From NCBI RefSeq assembly GCF_900215155.1, contig NZ_LT907980.1, positions 2,046,001 to 2,110,000 of the forward strand: a stretch of 64,000 nucleotides of DNA, in the 5' to 3' direction. Both the position numbers and the translations under genes were made by a program. Source of the stretch: Marinobacter sp. LV10R510-11A (GTDB lineage Bacteria; Pseudomonadota; Gammaproteobacteria; Pseudomonadales; Oleiphilaceae). The notes below the pieces were generated by a model, which saw only the letters and a program-made list of their open reading frames with translations, ran no database searches and was not told the origin of the DNA. This document shows, piece after piece, positions 54,512-64,000 of the stretch (position 1 is the stretch's first letter; the number at the start of each line of letters is the position of its first letter).

Positions 54512-55335
54512 GACCCGATACCTCCGCCGGCGATCAATCTTTCCATATCTCGTATCAGGCGCCCGGAAATGGTTGTATCCGGGGGCACTGGCGGTCTGTT
54601 GCCAGGCAAGTACCAGCCAGCATCCGCCAGTTCATCTTCCTGAAGAACCAGCTCACCCCCGGCATAATCTGCGAAGAACCCTGCCATCAACTGGTGCGGG
54701 AATGGCCAGGGCTGGGAAGCTTGATAGCGAATATTGGTCACATCAAGACCGGTTTCCTCTTTCACCTCTCGGGCAACTGCGGCCTCTAGGCTCTCACCTG
54801 GCTCAACGAAGCCCGCAATCAGGCTGTAGTAATGGTGTTTTGCGTGGGATGATTTTGCCAGCAGGTAACGGCCCTCTTTGCGGATGACCACGATCACACA
54901 GGGGGCAAGCCGCGGGTACCACGGAATATCGCAGCTACTGCACCACTTTGCTCGATCCCGCGGGTGAAATCCCGTCCCGCCACCGCACCGGCCACAGTAC
55001 TTATGATCCTGAAACCACTGCCACACCTGAAAACCGGTACTGAGCATAGCCGCCGGTGCGTCGCTGATCATCATCAGCGCATCCCGCAGCGGAACAACCT
55101 CGTGGGCTGCTACAAACGACTCTGGCACTTCTGTTACGAAGACTGGGCGTCCACTGGCACTTCCCAGCGATAAAAAGCCGGCGCTTCCGGCGCCCCCAAG
55201 CATGTTTTCCAGCGGCTGCAACCAGCCATCATCCGGTTTGAAAACACCGGATCCCGACAATGTCAGCACAAGATCGCCCTGCTCGGGCGCCTTGGTCGTC
55301 CAGCCGGGGCTCCAATGAATCGTTGATGTCGCCAT
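54508..55335 (-). CDS. nudC: NAD-capped RNA / NADH pyrophosphatase NudC
   Basis: A 275-residue Nudix hydrolase with a zinc ribbon (CGRCGG and CSSCD). The Nudix box reads GFVEPGESLEAAVAREVKEE, and the NudC-specific SQPWPFPHQLM follows. It cleaves NAD(H) and removes NAD caps from RNA. The start is ATG 55335; an in-frame GTG at 55347 is less likely. It overlaps murI. Confidence 0.95.
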   Translation of the reverse strand: MATSTIHWSPGWTTKAPEQGDLVLTLSGSGVFKPDDGWLQPLENMLGGAGSAGFLSLGSASGRPVFVTEVPESFVAAHEVVPLRDALMMISDAPAAMLSTGFQVWQWFQDHKYCGRCGGGTGFHPRDRAKWCSSCDIPWYPRLAPCVIVVIRKEGRYLLAKSSHAKHHYYSLIAGFVEPGESLEAAVAREVKEETGLDVTNIRYQASQPWPFPHQLMAGFFADYAGGELVLQEDELADAGWYLPGNRPPVPPDTTISGRLIRDMERLIAGGGIGS

Positions 55336-55474
55336 GTGCCATCGCACCTTAGTGTTAAACGGGCCAAGCAGGAATGTAACATAGAGCGATGGCCATCAAG
55401 AATGCGGCCGTGGCTTCCCGGCTCCTACTCAACCAAGTAAACTTGGCGCCTGTTTTTCATCGGAGCGACATTAT

Positions 55475-57943
55475 ATGCGTCTTTACCAGGGCATTCGTAG
55501 CCTGATTCTGACCTTTTTCCGGAAAATTCTGTTTTTATGGGTCCGAACAGATGTTAGCGGGAACAGCGCTGATGCCCTAGAGCTGTCGCCGGGGAAACCG
55601 GTATGTTATGTGCTGCAGTACAGTTCATTATCCAGCCGCCTAGTGCTTGAGCAAGAGGTTATTCGGGCGCATTTACCGGGAGCCACCACGTCGCTCCCTG
55701 TAAAAAACGGGCCCGCGCACTCATTCTTTTTCCTTTATCGCCGAACCGGCGGTATGTTTCGTGGGCGCCAAGCGCCGGTTCGCACCTCTGAATTCCAGGC
55801 GTTAGTGCGCTACGGTCTTGAGAACCCTGAGCAGGATGTTCAGATTGTTCCTGTGTCACTGTTCTGGGGCCGCTCTCCTGATAAGGAAAAATCTCTGGTA
55901 AAGCTGTTGCTGTCCGACACCTGGGCTGTCGCTGGCCGGCTACAGAAGTTTTTGATTATTCTGGTGCACGGCCGCAACACCTATGTGCAGTTCAACAAGC
56001 CGCTCTCCCTGAACCAGGTTATCGAGGAGTATCGTCATAGCGAAGAACGCGCCAATCGCAAAGTTGCACGTATTCTACGCACCCATTTCCGCAAGGTGCG
56101 CCAGGCGGTTGTGGGCCCGGATTTGTCTCACCGCAGAACACTCGTAGAAGGCTTGCTAAGAACCCAGGCAGTAAAAGAAGCCATCCGAGAAGCGGCAGCT
56201 AAAGAGGACATTGCACCAGAGAAGGTACGCGCCCTAGCCTATAAATACGCTGATGAGATTGCCGCCAGCATGTCTATTGTCACCATCCGTATCTTTGAGG
56301 TGGTGCTCGCCTGGCTGTGGAACCGCCTCTATAAAGGTATTGCCGTTAACAACATTCAGGTGGTGAAAGAGACAGCGCAGGACAATGCTGTGGTGTATGT
56401 ACCCTGTCACCGCTCACATGTTGATTACCTGCTGCTATCTTACGTGCTCTACAAAAACGGCCTAATGCCCCCGCACATCGCGGCTGGCATCAATCTGAAT
56501 ATGCCGATTTTAGGGCCTATCCTGCGCCGGGGCGGGGCTTTTTTCATGCGCCGTAGCTTCCGGGATAACCCGCTGTACGCCACGGTTTTCAATGAATACA
56601 TGCACGTAATGTTTTCTCGCGGCTACTCGGTGGAGTACTTTGTGGAGGGCGGCCGTAGCCGTACCGGGCGAATGCTACAGCCACGCCCAGGCATGCTCGC
56701 CATGACCGTGCGCAGCTTCCTGCGCAATCACCGCAAACCCATCGTGTTTATTCCTGTGTACATCGGGTATGAAAAAGTCATGGAAGGGCGCTCTTACCTC
56801 GGGGAGCTCAGAGGCAAGAAAAAACAGAAGGAAAGCGTGTTCGGCCTTGCAAAAACCGCCCGTAAACTCAGCAGTTCCTTTGGTCGGGTGGCACTTAACT
56901 TTGGCGAAGCCATACACCTGTCTGACGTTCTGGACGATGTTCACGGCAGCTGGCGTGATGAGGCTTACGATTCAGAGTATCGCCCTGCCTGGCTGAACGA
57001 AGCGGTTTCCGAACTGTCGCTGCGGGTCGCCTCCAATATCAACGCGTCTGTTGCCGTTAACCCCATTGGTATGATCGCAACGGTACTGCTTGGCACCGAG
57101 AGACTGGCTATGGATGAGGGCCAGCTTATCCGCCTTGCGGATCAATATGCGGGTCTTCTGAAAGCCTTCCCTTATGCCGAAACAGTCACCTTGCCGGAAG
57201 GCACCGGCAAAGATTGGGTCGCCTACTGCGAATCCATGGGGCTAATCTCGCGCCAGCCTCAAAAGTTGGGGGATATCATCGGGCTGGAAGGCAGCAACGC
57301 CACTCTGATGACTTACTACCGAAACAACATCCAGCATCTTTTCGCATTGCCGGCACTGGTAGCCAGCCTTTTCGAGAACAAAAGCTCCCTCGCGCGGGAG
57401 AGGATCGTTCATCTCGCCAGCGTAGCCTACCCTTATTTGCAGTCGGAACTGTTCCTGAAGTATCAGGCTGATGAGGCAAAAGCGGTCATCAACCAATGGA
57501 TTGATGTTCTGGTAGATCAGGGCCTGCTTATATCTCTGGGCAACGATCGAGTCGCACGTCCGGAGGCAGGCACCGAAGCCATGCTGCGCCTGAGAGTGCT
57601 GTCACGGTTCATTATCCAGACTGTAGAGCGCTATCACATCGCTCTGGGCACACTGCGCAAGTACGGCTCGGCCAAGATCACCGCAGCAGAACTGGAAGAG
57701 CAGAGCACCCTACTGGCAGAGCGCATGTCCATATTGTTTGGGCTGAATGCACCCGAGTTTTTTGACAAAACACTGTTCCGGAATTTCATCACCAATATGC
57801 AGAAAAACGGCGTTATCACTACCGATGACAACGGGCTGCTCTGTTATGGCGAGGGGCTAGATGAAGTGGCCGATGATGCACGGTTGGTGCTGAGCGTGGA
57901 GAAACGCCAGGCCATTCAGCAAGTAACTATGTTAGGCGTCTAA
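55475..57943 (+). CDS. plsB: glycerol-3-phosphate 1-O-acyltransferase
   Basis: An 822-residue membrane-associated acyltransferase that makes lysophosphatidic acid, the first step of phospholipid synthesis. The HX4D motif is HRSHVDY, with the downstream FVEGGRSRTGRM and PVYIGYEKVMEG blocks. GGAG precedes the ATG. The usual length is about 800-830 residues. Single-gene unit facing rsmJ. Confidence 0.96.
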   Translation: MRLYQGIRSLILTFFRKILFLWVRTDVSGNSADALELSPGKPVCYVLQYSSLSSRLVLEQEVIRAHLPGATTSLPVKNGPAHSFFFLYRRTGGMFRGRQAPVRTSEFQALVRYGLENPEQDVQIVPVSLFWGRSPDKEKSLVKLLLSDTWAVAGRLQKFLIILVHGRNTYVQFNKPLSLNQVIEEYRHSEERANRKVARILRTHFRKVRQAVVGPDLSHRRTLVEGLLRTQAVKEAIREAAAKEDIAPEKVRALAYKYADEIAASMSIVTIRIFEVVLAWLWNRLYKGIAVNNIQVVKETAQDNAVVYVPCHRSHVDYLLLSYVLYKNGLMPPHIAAGINLNMPILGPILRRGGAFFMRRSFRDNPLYATVFNEYMHVMFSRGYSVEYFVEGGRSRTGRMLQPRPGMLAMTVRSFLRNHRKPIVFIPVYIGYEKVMEGRSYLGELRGKKKQKESVFGLAKTARKLSSSFGRVALNFGEAIHLSDVLDDVHGSWRDEAYDSEYRPAWLNEAVSELSLRVASNINASVAVNPIGMIATVLLGTERLAMDEGQLIRLADQYAGLLKAFPYAETVTLPEGTGKDWVAYCESMGLISRQPQKLGDIIGLEGSNATLMTYYRNNIQHLFALPALVASLFENKSSLARERIVHLASVAYPYLQSELFLKYQADEAKAVINQWIDVLVDQGLLISLGNDRVARPEAGTEAMLRLRVLSRFIIQTVERYHIALGTLRKYGSAKITAAELEEQSTLLAERMSILFGLNAPEFFDKTLFRNFITNMQKNGVITTDDNGLLCYGEGLDEVADDARLVLSVEKRQAIQQVTMLGV

Positions 57944-57957
57944 CGAGAACTGGACGC

Positions 57958-58797
57958 CTAGCGCAGGGGCAGTGCGCGTATGGGGTAGATATCGTAGCGG
58001 CTGCTCTTGCCCTCTATGCGGGTGCCTGGCTCTGGCCCGTTGATCGCCGGGGCTTTGCGGGGTCGCTTTACCGCGACCCGGTACTTAGCTGCGGCCAGAG
58101 CAGCTGTGAGCAGTGCCTCTGAATCGTCGTCATCCCCCACAATGGTTCTAAAAACCTGCATTTCTTTCTTTACCAACGCAGATTTGTCCCTGTGGGGGAA
58201 CATAGGGTCGAGATAAACCACGTCGGCGGCTTCGCTCTCCTCAGCCGCATTCGTTAACCAATCTATACTACTACCCGCCTGCAGCGTCATTCGCGCTATA
58301 AAGGGGGCACAGTCCACATTCAGCGCAGCCCGGGCCAGCCCATCCGCCAGCAATGCATGAACCACAGGGTTACGCTCGAATAGGCTCACCCTGCACCCAA
58401 GGCTAGCAAGCACGAAGGCATCCTGCCCCAGCCCCGCTGTTGCATCCACAACATGCAGGCCGGCTTTTGTTTTCTGCAAGCCTACCGCGCGCGCCACAAG
58501 CTGGCCCGCGCCACCGCCATGCTCACGGCGGTACCCCATCTTTCCGGTTACAAACTCAGCCCTTACCGGGCCAGGAGCGCCCTTTCCTGCCACTTGAAGG
58601 CCTAGGCCGTTCTCGTCTAGGAACAGTAAAGCATTGGCATGGCGTACGTCTTTCGGGCGCACAACCCCCAGATAAGGCAACGAAAGCTCTAAACTGAGCG
58701 CCTGCGCCTGATACTCATCTCCAAGTGGGCTTCTGGCAACGGCCAGCGGAATAATGTCATTTTCGGAGGGGGCGTTCGAAGCTTTGGCGCGCGACAT
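57958..58797 (-). CDS. rsmJ: 16S rRNA (guanine1516-N2)-methyltransferase
   Basis: A 279-residue RsmJ that methylates G1516 of 16S rRNA. SAM motif [17 protein letters not shown] and the active-site [10 protein letters not shown] are typical. The start at ATG 58797 begins MSRAKASN; the frame upstream overlaps tsaB and is not coding. It follows tsaB by 4 nt, so shares its transcript. Confidence 0.93.
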   Translation of the reverse strand: MSRAKASNAPSENDIIPLAVARSPLGDEYQAQALSLELSLPYLGVVRPKDVRHANALLFLDENGLGLQVAGKGAPGPVRAEFVTGKMGYRREHGGGAGQLVARAVGLQKTKAGLHVVDATAGLGQDAFVLASLGCRVSLFERNPVVHALLADGLARAALNVDCAPFIARMTLQAGSSIDWLTNAAEESEAADVVYLDPMFPHRDKSALVKKEMQVFRTIVGDDDDSEALLTAALAAAKYRVAVKRPRKAPAINGPEPGTRIEGKSSRYDIYPIRALPLR

Positions 58798-58801
58798 CAG
58801 A

Positions 58802-59500
58802 TTAGCTGCGCCCTGGAAGTTTTTTCCAGGCGACTTCGTCCCGGATATATACCGGTTGCGCCTGCTCTGCAGGCACCGCAAGGCCATTACTGAACTTTAC
58901 AGCGGCTAGGCGTGCGACCCAGCTTGCACGGGGAATGAGGGCGTTATCCACAGAGTTGATTTGGTTTGAGACGTCACCAGGCATGTCGGCGCGAAAGACC
59001 CAACCCTGGCCTGCACCATCCCAGCGTTTGATACCGGCCTCCAAAACAACTCTGGAAGGCGGGCAAACCCGCTCTTCGCCTAGTAATTCGGGAAGGCCAG
59101 AACGGTTTCGAAAACAGCCCCAGTAGAGCTCGCTCATGCGGGCGTCAAAGGCAATTGCAACGCCCTCGCCCTCACCTATGTGCAGGGCTTCAATTGCCCC
59201 CAGAGCAACCGTTTCCAGAGAAGAAACAGCAACAACCAGCAAACCAAGCCCCCATGCCAGCCCCTGAACCACTCCCGTGGCGATGCGAACTCCCGTAAAC
59301 GAACCGGGGCCACAGGCGAACGCCAACACATCAAGATCTTTTGGCTTGAGCCCTTGCTCCGCCAGTAACTCACGAACCATCGGCATTAGCAGGCGAGTAT
59401 GCCCCCTTGGGGCAATCTCAAATCTCTCGATAACGTTACCGTCAACAAAAAGGGCTGCAGAGCAGCCCTCTGAGGAGGTGTCCAGTGCCAAAAGTTTCAC
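58802..59500 (-). CDS. tsaB: tRNA t6A-synthesis protein TsaB
   Basis: A 232-residue TsaB. It partners TsaD/TsaE in making N6-threonylcarbamoyladenosine at tRNA position 37. [29 protein letters not shown] and [12 protein letters not shown] are diagnostic. Start is GTG at 59500. It sits between adk and rsmJ on the same strand. Confidence 0.95.
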   Translation of the reverse strand: MKLLALDTSSEGCSAALFVDGNVIERFEIAPRGHTRLLMPMVRELLAEQGLKPKDLDVLAFACGPGSFTGVRIATGVVQGLAWGLGLLVVAVSSLETVALGAIEALHIGEGEGVAIAFDARMSELYWGCFRNRSGLPELLGEERVCPPSRVVLEAGIKRWDGAGQGWVFRADMPGDVSNQINSVDNALIPRASWVARLAAVKFSNGLAVPAEQAQPVYIRDEVAWKKLPGRS

Positions 59501-59533
59501 AGGCGTGAATGGCCTCGGTAGAACATCGGTGAA

Positions 59534-60216
<683 letters not shown>

Positions 60217-60399
60217 GTTTAAAAAGTTGTGGCAAAAACCTAGGCCTTTGCGACAACCTCTTTCACCCGCTCTTCCACAAGAAAAGGTGTCCGCCGGATT
60301 CGGCGATGGCGCATTATACGAAGTCAGGCACTTCAGAGAAAGTCGACCTCCGTATCATCTTCAAAAAACGGGCATAAAACCGAAACTGGAAGGGCGCCG

Positions 60400-61773
60400 T
60401 TAGGTCACCAATGACGATGCAAGAGCATCCAGTTCCGGTGCAACCTGATCGATTTCAGAGATCAGTTCATCCACGATGGCGGGCTTCAGCTCTAATCCAT
60501 GCAGCAGCGCGGGAATATTATCAGGATTAAACTCATCACCAATATCCCGCTGCTTGAGTAGCGCGTTTGCCAGCTGAACCATCATCACGTAGTTTTTATG
60601 CTCACCCTGATAACCCGGCTGCTGGTGCACGCCTGCGGCTTTGATGACAGGGCCAGGCAAATCCCATAACCGGTGCAGGATCCCCCCAATGGCGCCGTGC
60701 CCTACCGCAAGAATGTCCTGTTCGCCGCCCTGCCCGAATACCTGCTGTTCAAGAGACTGCATGCTGGTTTCAGGGTTGGCTTCCCGTAACCTGTTTAGCT
60801 CTTTGAACTCAGCCGGGAACAGATGGCCCACGAGCAACAAGCCAAAGTTATGCAGCAGACCACACAGGTATGCCAGACCCTTATCTGCCCCGCAACGAGG
60901 CGCCAAGCGCTGGCACACAAAGGCAGAGTAAAGTGAGTGGCGCCAGAAGTTATCCATACCCAGCATGCCGGCCCTGGGCACATCGAACGCCCGAACCGAG
61001 GCAATGCCCAGCGTAATATGAGCCACGCGATCAAAGCCAAGCACCCTGGTTACCGCCTCCTGAACGGAGTTGATCTGGCCTGGGTAGTTGAACAATGCCG
61101 AGCGTGCGTAGCGCATCACCTGCGCAGTCAGGCTGGGGTCAAACTCTATAAGCTCTCCCAGCTCACGGGCTGTCGCTTCAGTGTTGGAGGTCAGTTTCAG
61201 AATACGCAAAGCCAGCGCCGGCATGGGCGGTAGCCGGTACAGCTTTTTCAGTTTGCTGGCTACTTCCGCCAGGGTCAGTGCGTCCCGCGAAAGATCGTTG
61301 CCGTGGCCGCGGATCGCCAGACGCCCTTCCCGGGAGCCCGACATAGCCAAGCGCAAAGAGCGACCATCCATTTCCACAAAGGAATGGTCTGTGCCACTGG
61401 AAAACAACACCCGATCGGCCTGCACAATACTCTCGTCTAGCAACACCGACAGGTCATACGCATTGCCAATCGGCGGCGTGAATCCAGGATCGCAGTCGCT
61501 AAACAACCGCATGGCCTGCTGCCCTGTGAGAGGCTGCAGGTGGCGGCCCGTGAGTTGCCAGAGTGCCTCTGTGTCGAGGGTGCTATCGTACCCATGCACC
61601 ACCATCACAATCCCACTGATATCAATTAGCAAGGTTGCCTTAATGACGCCTTCCTGGATTTGCCCCAGACCAGACACAGCTACATCGAGGCTGGAAGCCC
61701 GGGCGATTGGTCGCTCTTGGTAAGCTATGCCCTGTTGATCTAAAAACCGCTCCAATCGCACTGCGAGAGCCAC
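60400..61773 (-). CDS. YbaK/aminoacyl-tRNA-deacylase-like domain fused to HDOD domain
   Basis: A 457-residue protein. The N-terminal part (about 5-155) resembles YbaK/ProX-type deacylases, with the conserved lysine in VIKATLLI and ALWQLTGRHLQPLTG and FTPPIGN. The C-terminal part is an HDOD domain (about 185-400: LYRLPPMPALALRIL, GLLHNFGLLLVGHL). The start is GTG at 61773 with TAGGAG at 7 nt; an ATG at 61794 is possible. Signalling or RNA-quality role unknown. The HD pair is HN, as usual in HDOD. Confidence 0.82.
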   Translation of the reverse strand: MALAVRLERFLDQQGIAYQERPIARASSLDVAVSGLGQIQEGVIKATLLIDISGIVMVVHGYDSTLDTEALWQLTGRHLQPLTGQQAMRLFSDCDPGFTPPIGNAYDLSVLLDESIVQADRVLFSSGTDHSFVEMDGRSLRLAMSGSREGRLAIRGHGNDLSRDALTLAEVASKLKKLYRLPPMPALALRILKLTSNTEATARELGELIEFDPSLTAQVMRYARSALFNYPGQINSVQEAVTRVLGFDRVAHITLGIASVRAFDVPRAGMLGMDNFWRHSLYSAFVCQRLAPRCGADKGLAYLCGLLHNFGLLLVGHLFPAEFKELNRLREANPETSMQSLEQQVFGQGGEQDILAVGHGAIGGILHRLWDLPGPVIKAAGVHQQPGYQGEHKNYVMMVQLANALLKQRDIGDEFNPDNIPALLHGLELKPAIVDELISEIDQVAPELDALASSLVT

Positions 61774-61838
61774 TCGAATACTCCTATTATCCATGGCAGG
61801 GGCGGCCCATGCCTCCCCTTTATCCGTTCCCGGTCGCT

Positions 61839-64000
61839 TTAACCGGTGTTGCGCATACCGGCGGAAATTCCCGCCATTGTAACCTTAAGCGCGCGCTCTA
61901 CCAGCTCCGGCACCTCGCCTTTGCCTTCGCTTTCACGGTCGCGCCTTAGCAGCTCCGCCTGAAGATAATGCAAAGGATCTGTGTAAGGGTTGCGCACCCG
62001 CATGGAGTGCGCAAACACAGGCTCATCCTCCAGCAACTCATTTTGTTCCTTAAGCTCCAAAAGGCGCTGAACGCAACCCTCAAGTCGCTCACCCAAGCTG
62101 GTGCCTAAAGCTCTGAGCTTATCATCGTCCAACAAGGTCTTTTCGTAATAACCGGCAATGCGCAAATCTGCTTTGGCCAGCACCATTTCAAGCATGTCTA
62201 TGTAGGTGCGAAAGAACGGCCACCCTTGCATCATCTCACGCAAAACAGGCAACCGCCCCTCTTTAGCCGCATCTTCCAACGCCACATCACTGCCTAGCCA
62301 GCTGGGCAACATCAGCCGCATTTGGGTCCAGGCGAAAATCCAGGGAATAGCCCGCAAACTCTCCACACCACCACTGGCTTTACGCCGCGCAGGCCGGCTT
62401 CCCAACGCCAGTTTCCCCAGCGCCTGCTCCGGGGTCACCTGGCGGAAATAGGGTACAAAATCGGGGTTTTCCCGAACCACTTCCCGGTAAGCCTTGAGCG
62501 AACGCTCCGTCAACCAGTCCATGGTGTCACGCCAGCTATCTTCCGGCTCAGGCGGTGGCGCCAGAGTCGCTTCAATCACCGCCGAGGTGTATAGCGTCAA
62601 GCTTTGCACCGCAAGCTGGGGCAACCCAAATTTAAATCGGATCATTTCGCCCTGCTCGGTAATGCGGAAACTACCATTCACCGAGCCAGGAGGCTGGGAC
62701 AAAATCGCACGATTCGCCGGACCTCCGCCACGGCCAACGGTGCCGCCGCGGCCGTGAAACAGGGTCAGGTGCACGCCGAACCGGGTCGCTACCTGAGTGA
62801 GCTTTTCCTGCGCCTGGTACTGCGCCCATGCTGCCATAAGCTGGCCGGCATCCTTCGATGAATCCGAGTAGCCAATCATGACTTCCTGCCGCCCCTGGCA
62901 ATAGTCCCGATACCAGTCCACCTCATACAGCGCCGCCATACTCTCGGGCGCACCACGCAGGTCGTCCAGGGTTTCAAACAACGGAACCACGCGCATGGGG
63001 AATTTCATGCCCGACTCGCGCAGCAGCAAGATAACGCTGAGCACATCGGAGGGTTTGCTAGCCATTGAGATAACGTAAGAACCCAAGGCTTCCGGTATTT
63101 GCTTCGCAACCACCTCACACGTGTCCAACACCTCGCGCACCGGAGCGGACGGCTCCCAGTTCCGGGGAACCAGCGGCCGACGTCCCTGAAGTTCGCGCAC
63201 CAAAAATGCCTGGCGCTCTTTTTCAGACCAGGACAGATAATCACCTAGGCCAAGGTACTCCACCATCTCGGCAACGGCCTCGGCGTGACGGGTCGCCTCC
63301 TGGCGGATGTCCAAGCGAATAAGTGGGAGGCCAAAAGTATGGGCGCGGCGAATGGTATCTAGCAGTGCGCCTTTGGCAATGTGCTCAAGCCCGCACTCAA
63401 CCATTGAGCGATAACAGAGCTCAAGTGGAGCCGTCAGATCTTCATTTTCAAAGAGGATACCACTGGTATCAGCCGGCTCACCATTGACGCAGGCCTCAGC
63501 CCACTCCCGCGTTTTGATGAGTCGATCCCGCAGCTCCGCCAATACATACCGGTATGGCTCCCGGGAATCACCTGCAAGTCCGCGCAGCTCATCACTTGCC
63601 TGCCACATGGAAAGTTCCGCCCTCAGCGACTGGATATCGCGCAAGAACAGATCCGCAGCCATCCACCTGCCAAGCAAGAAAACCTTCTGGGTCACTTGAT
63701 GGGTGACGTTCGGGTTGCCGTCACGGTCGCCCCCCATCCACGAAGCAATGCGCACCGGTGATGCCTGTAAAGACAGCCCTTTCCCAGTCGCTGCCTGAAG
63801 CGAGGTATCAAGGTTATCAACAAACCGCGGCAGGGCCTGCCAAAGGCTGTTTTCGATAACCGCAAACCCCCACTTGGCTTCGTCAACTGCCGTGGGGCGC
63901 TCATGGCGAATCTCATCCGTGTGCCACGCTTCTGCCACAAGCCGGGACAGGCGTTCTATAATCACTTCTCTCTCTGCCGGCAACAGGTCGTCGTGATCCA
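61839..64000 (-). CDS. ppc: phosphoenolpyruvate carboxylase, partial (5' end outside window)
   Basis: The 3' two-thirds or more of PEP carboxylase, which replenishes oxaloacetate from PEP and bicarbonate. Visible are YSDSSKDAGQLMAAWAQYQ, HGRGGTVGRGGGPANRA and the terminal ISAGMRNTG. The frame is open to the right edge (DLLPAEREVIIERL), so the N-terminus is missing. The family is about 880 residues; about 719 are seen here. Confidence 0.97.
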   Translation of the reverse strand, partial: DHDDLLPAEREVIIERLSRLVAEAWHTDEIRHERPTAVDEAKWGFAVIENSLWQALPRFVDNLDTSLQAATGKGLSLQASPVRIASWMGGDRDGNPNVTHQVTQKVFLLGRWMAADLFLRDIQSLRAELSMWQASDELRGLAGDSREPYRYVLAELRDRLIKTREWAEACVNGEPADTSGILFENEDLTAPLELCYRSMVECGLEHIAKGALLDTIRRAHTFGLPLIRLDIRQEATRHAEAVAEMVEYLGLGDYLSWSEKERQAFLVRELQGRRPLVPRNWEPSAPVREVLDTCEVVAKQIPEALGSYVISMASKPSDVLSVILLLRESGMKFPMRVVPLFETLDDLRGAPESMAALYEVDWYRDYCQGRQEVMIGYSDSSKDAGQLMAAWAQYQAQEKLTQVATRFGVHLTLFHGRGGTVGRGGGPANRAILSQPPGSVNGSFRITEQGEMIRFKFGLPQLAVQSLTLYTSAVIEATLAPPPEPEDSWRDTMDWLTERSLKAYREVVRENPDFVPYFRQVTPEQALGKLALGSRPARRKASGGVESLRAIPWIFAWTQMRLMLPSWLGSDVALEDAAKEGRLPVLREMMQGWPFFRTYIDMLEMVLAKADLRIAGYYEKTLLDDDKLRALGTSLGERLEGCVQRLLELKEQNELLEDEPVFAHSMRVRNPYTDPLHYLQAELLRRDRESEGKGEVPELVERALKVTMAGISAGMRNTG

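Overview
The window is chromosomal DNA from a marine gammaproteobacterium, most likely Marinobacter or a close relative (inference). The best clue is a 512-residue fatty acyl-CoA reductase of the type known from wax-ester-forming Marinobacter. The background fits: argP/argO, plsB, nudC, rsmJ, tsaB, adk, ppc, many SDR and acyl-CoA dehydrogenase genes, and moderately GC-rich coding sequence. Both edges cut genes: an acyl-CoA dehydrogenase on the left loses its 3' end, and ppc on the right loses its 5' end. I found no rRNA, tRNA or CRISPR array.

Layout. 1-3646: valine-type catabolism (acyl-CoA dehydrogenase, mmsA, divergent AraC regulator). 3750-9199: SRPBCC protein, YebC-family protein coupled to a glutamine amidotransferase, phospholipase D, a methyltransferase with a 12-bp tandem repeat, and an AraC regulator whose 3' end runs into the signal peptide of the next gene. 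9060-11818: two exported proteins. 11956-24521: housekeeping and small accessory genes (rluF, arfB, argO/argP, CPBP protease, dienoyl-CoA isomerase, cold-shock protein, CCGSCS-type peptide, PCu(A)C copper chaperone, yjdM, yaiI, PQQ-type sugar dehydrogenase with a possible Fur box). 24757-27497: dacB, a short DUF2798-like fragment, and a lipoprotein.

27494-32110 is a five-gene minus-strand operon (acyl-CoA dehydrogenase, SDR, APH-fold kinase, histidine phosphatase, SDR) with a divergent LysR gene. Its gene set resembles the ACAD10/ACAD11 and levulinate pathways. 33143-38259 holds single metabolic genes, ending with a D-2-hydroxyacid dehydrogenase.

38281-41448 is the mobile part. An insertion sequence with a 609-residue transposase, 28-bp inverted repeats and a 9-bp target duplication sits in the middle of a perfect 32-bp palindromic terminator. 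A second, IS1595-type element (8-bp duplication) sits inside the first, in the centre of another palindrome.

41483-46027: a CrbR/ErdR-like regulator, acs and the fatty acyl-CoA reductase. These suggest linked control of acetate activation and storage-lipid synthesis. 46068-51732: a MinD-like ATPase, an HDOD/histidine kinase hybrid and a receiver-PAS-GGDEF-EAL protein, probably one signalling neighbourhood. 51982-53683: a methyltransferase and a DUF2156-like acyltransferase. 53678-64000: murI, nudC, plsB, rsmJ, tsaB, adk, a YbaK-HDOD fusion, and ppc.
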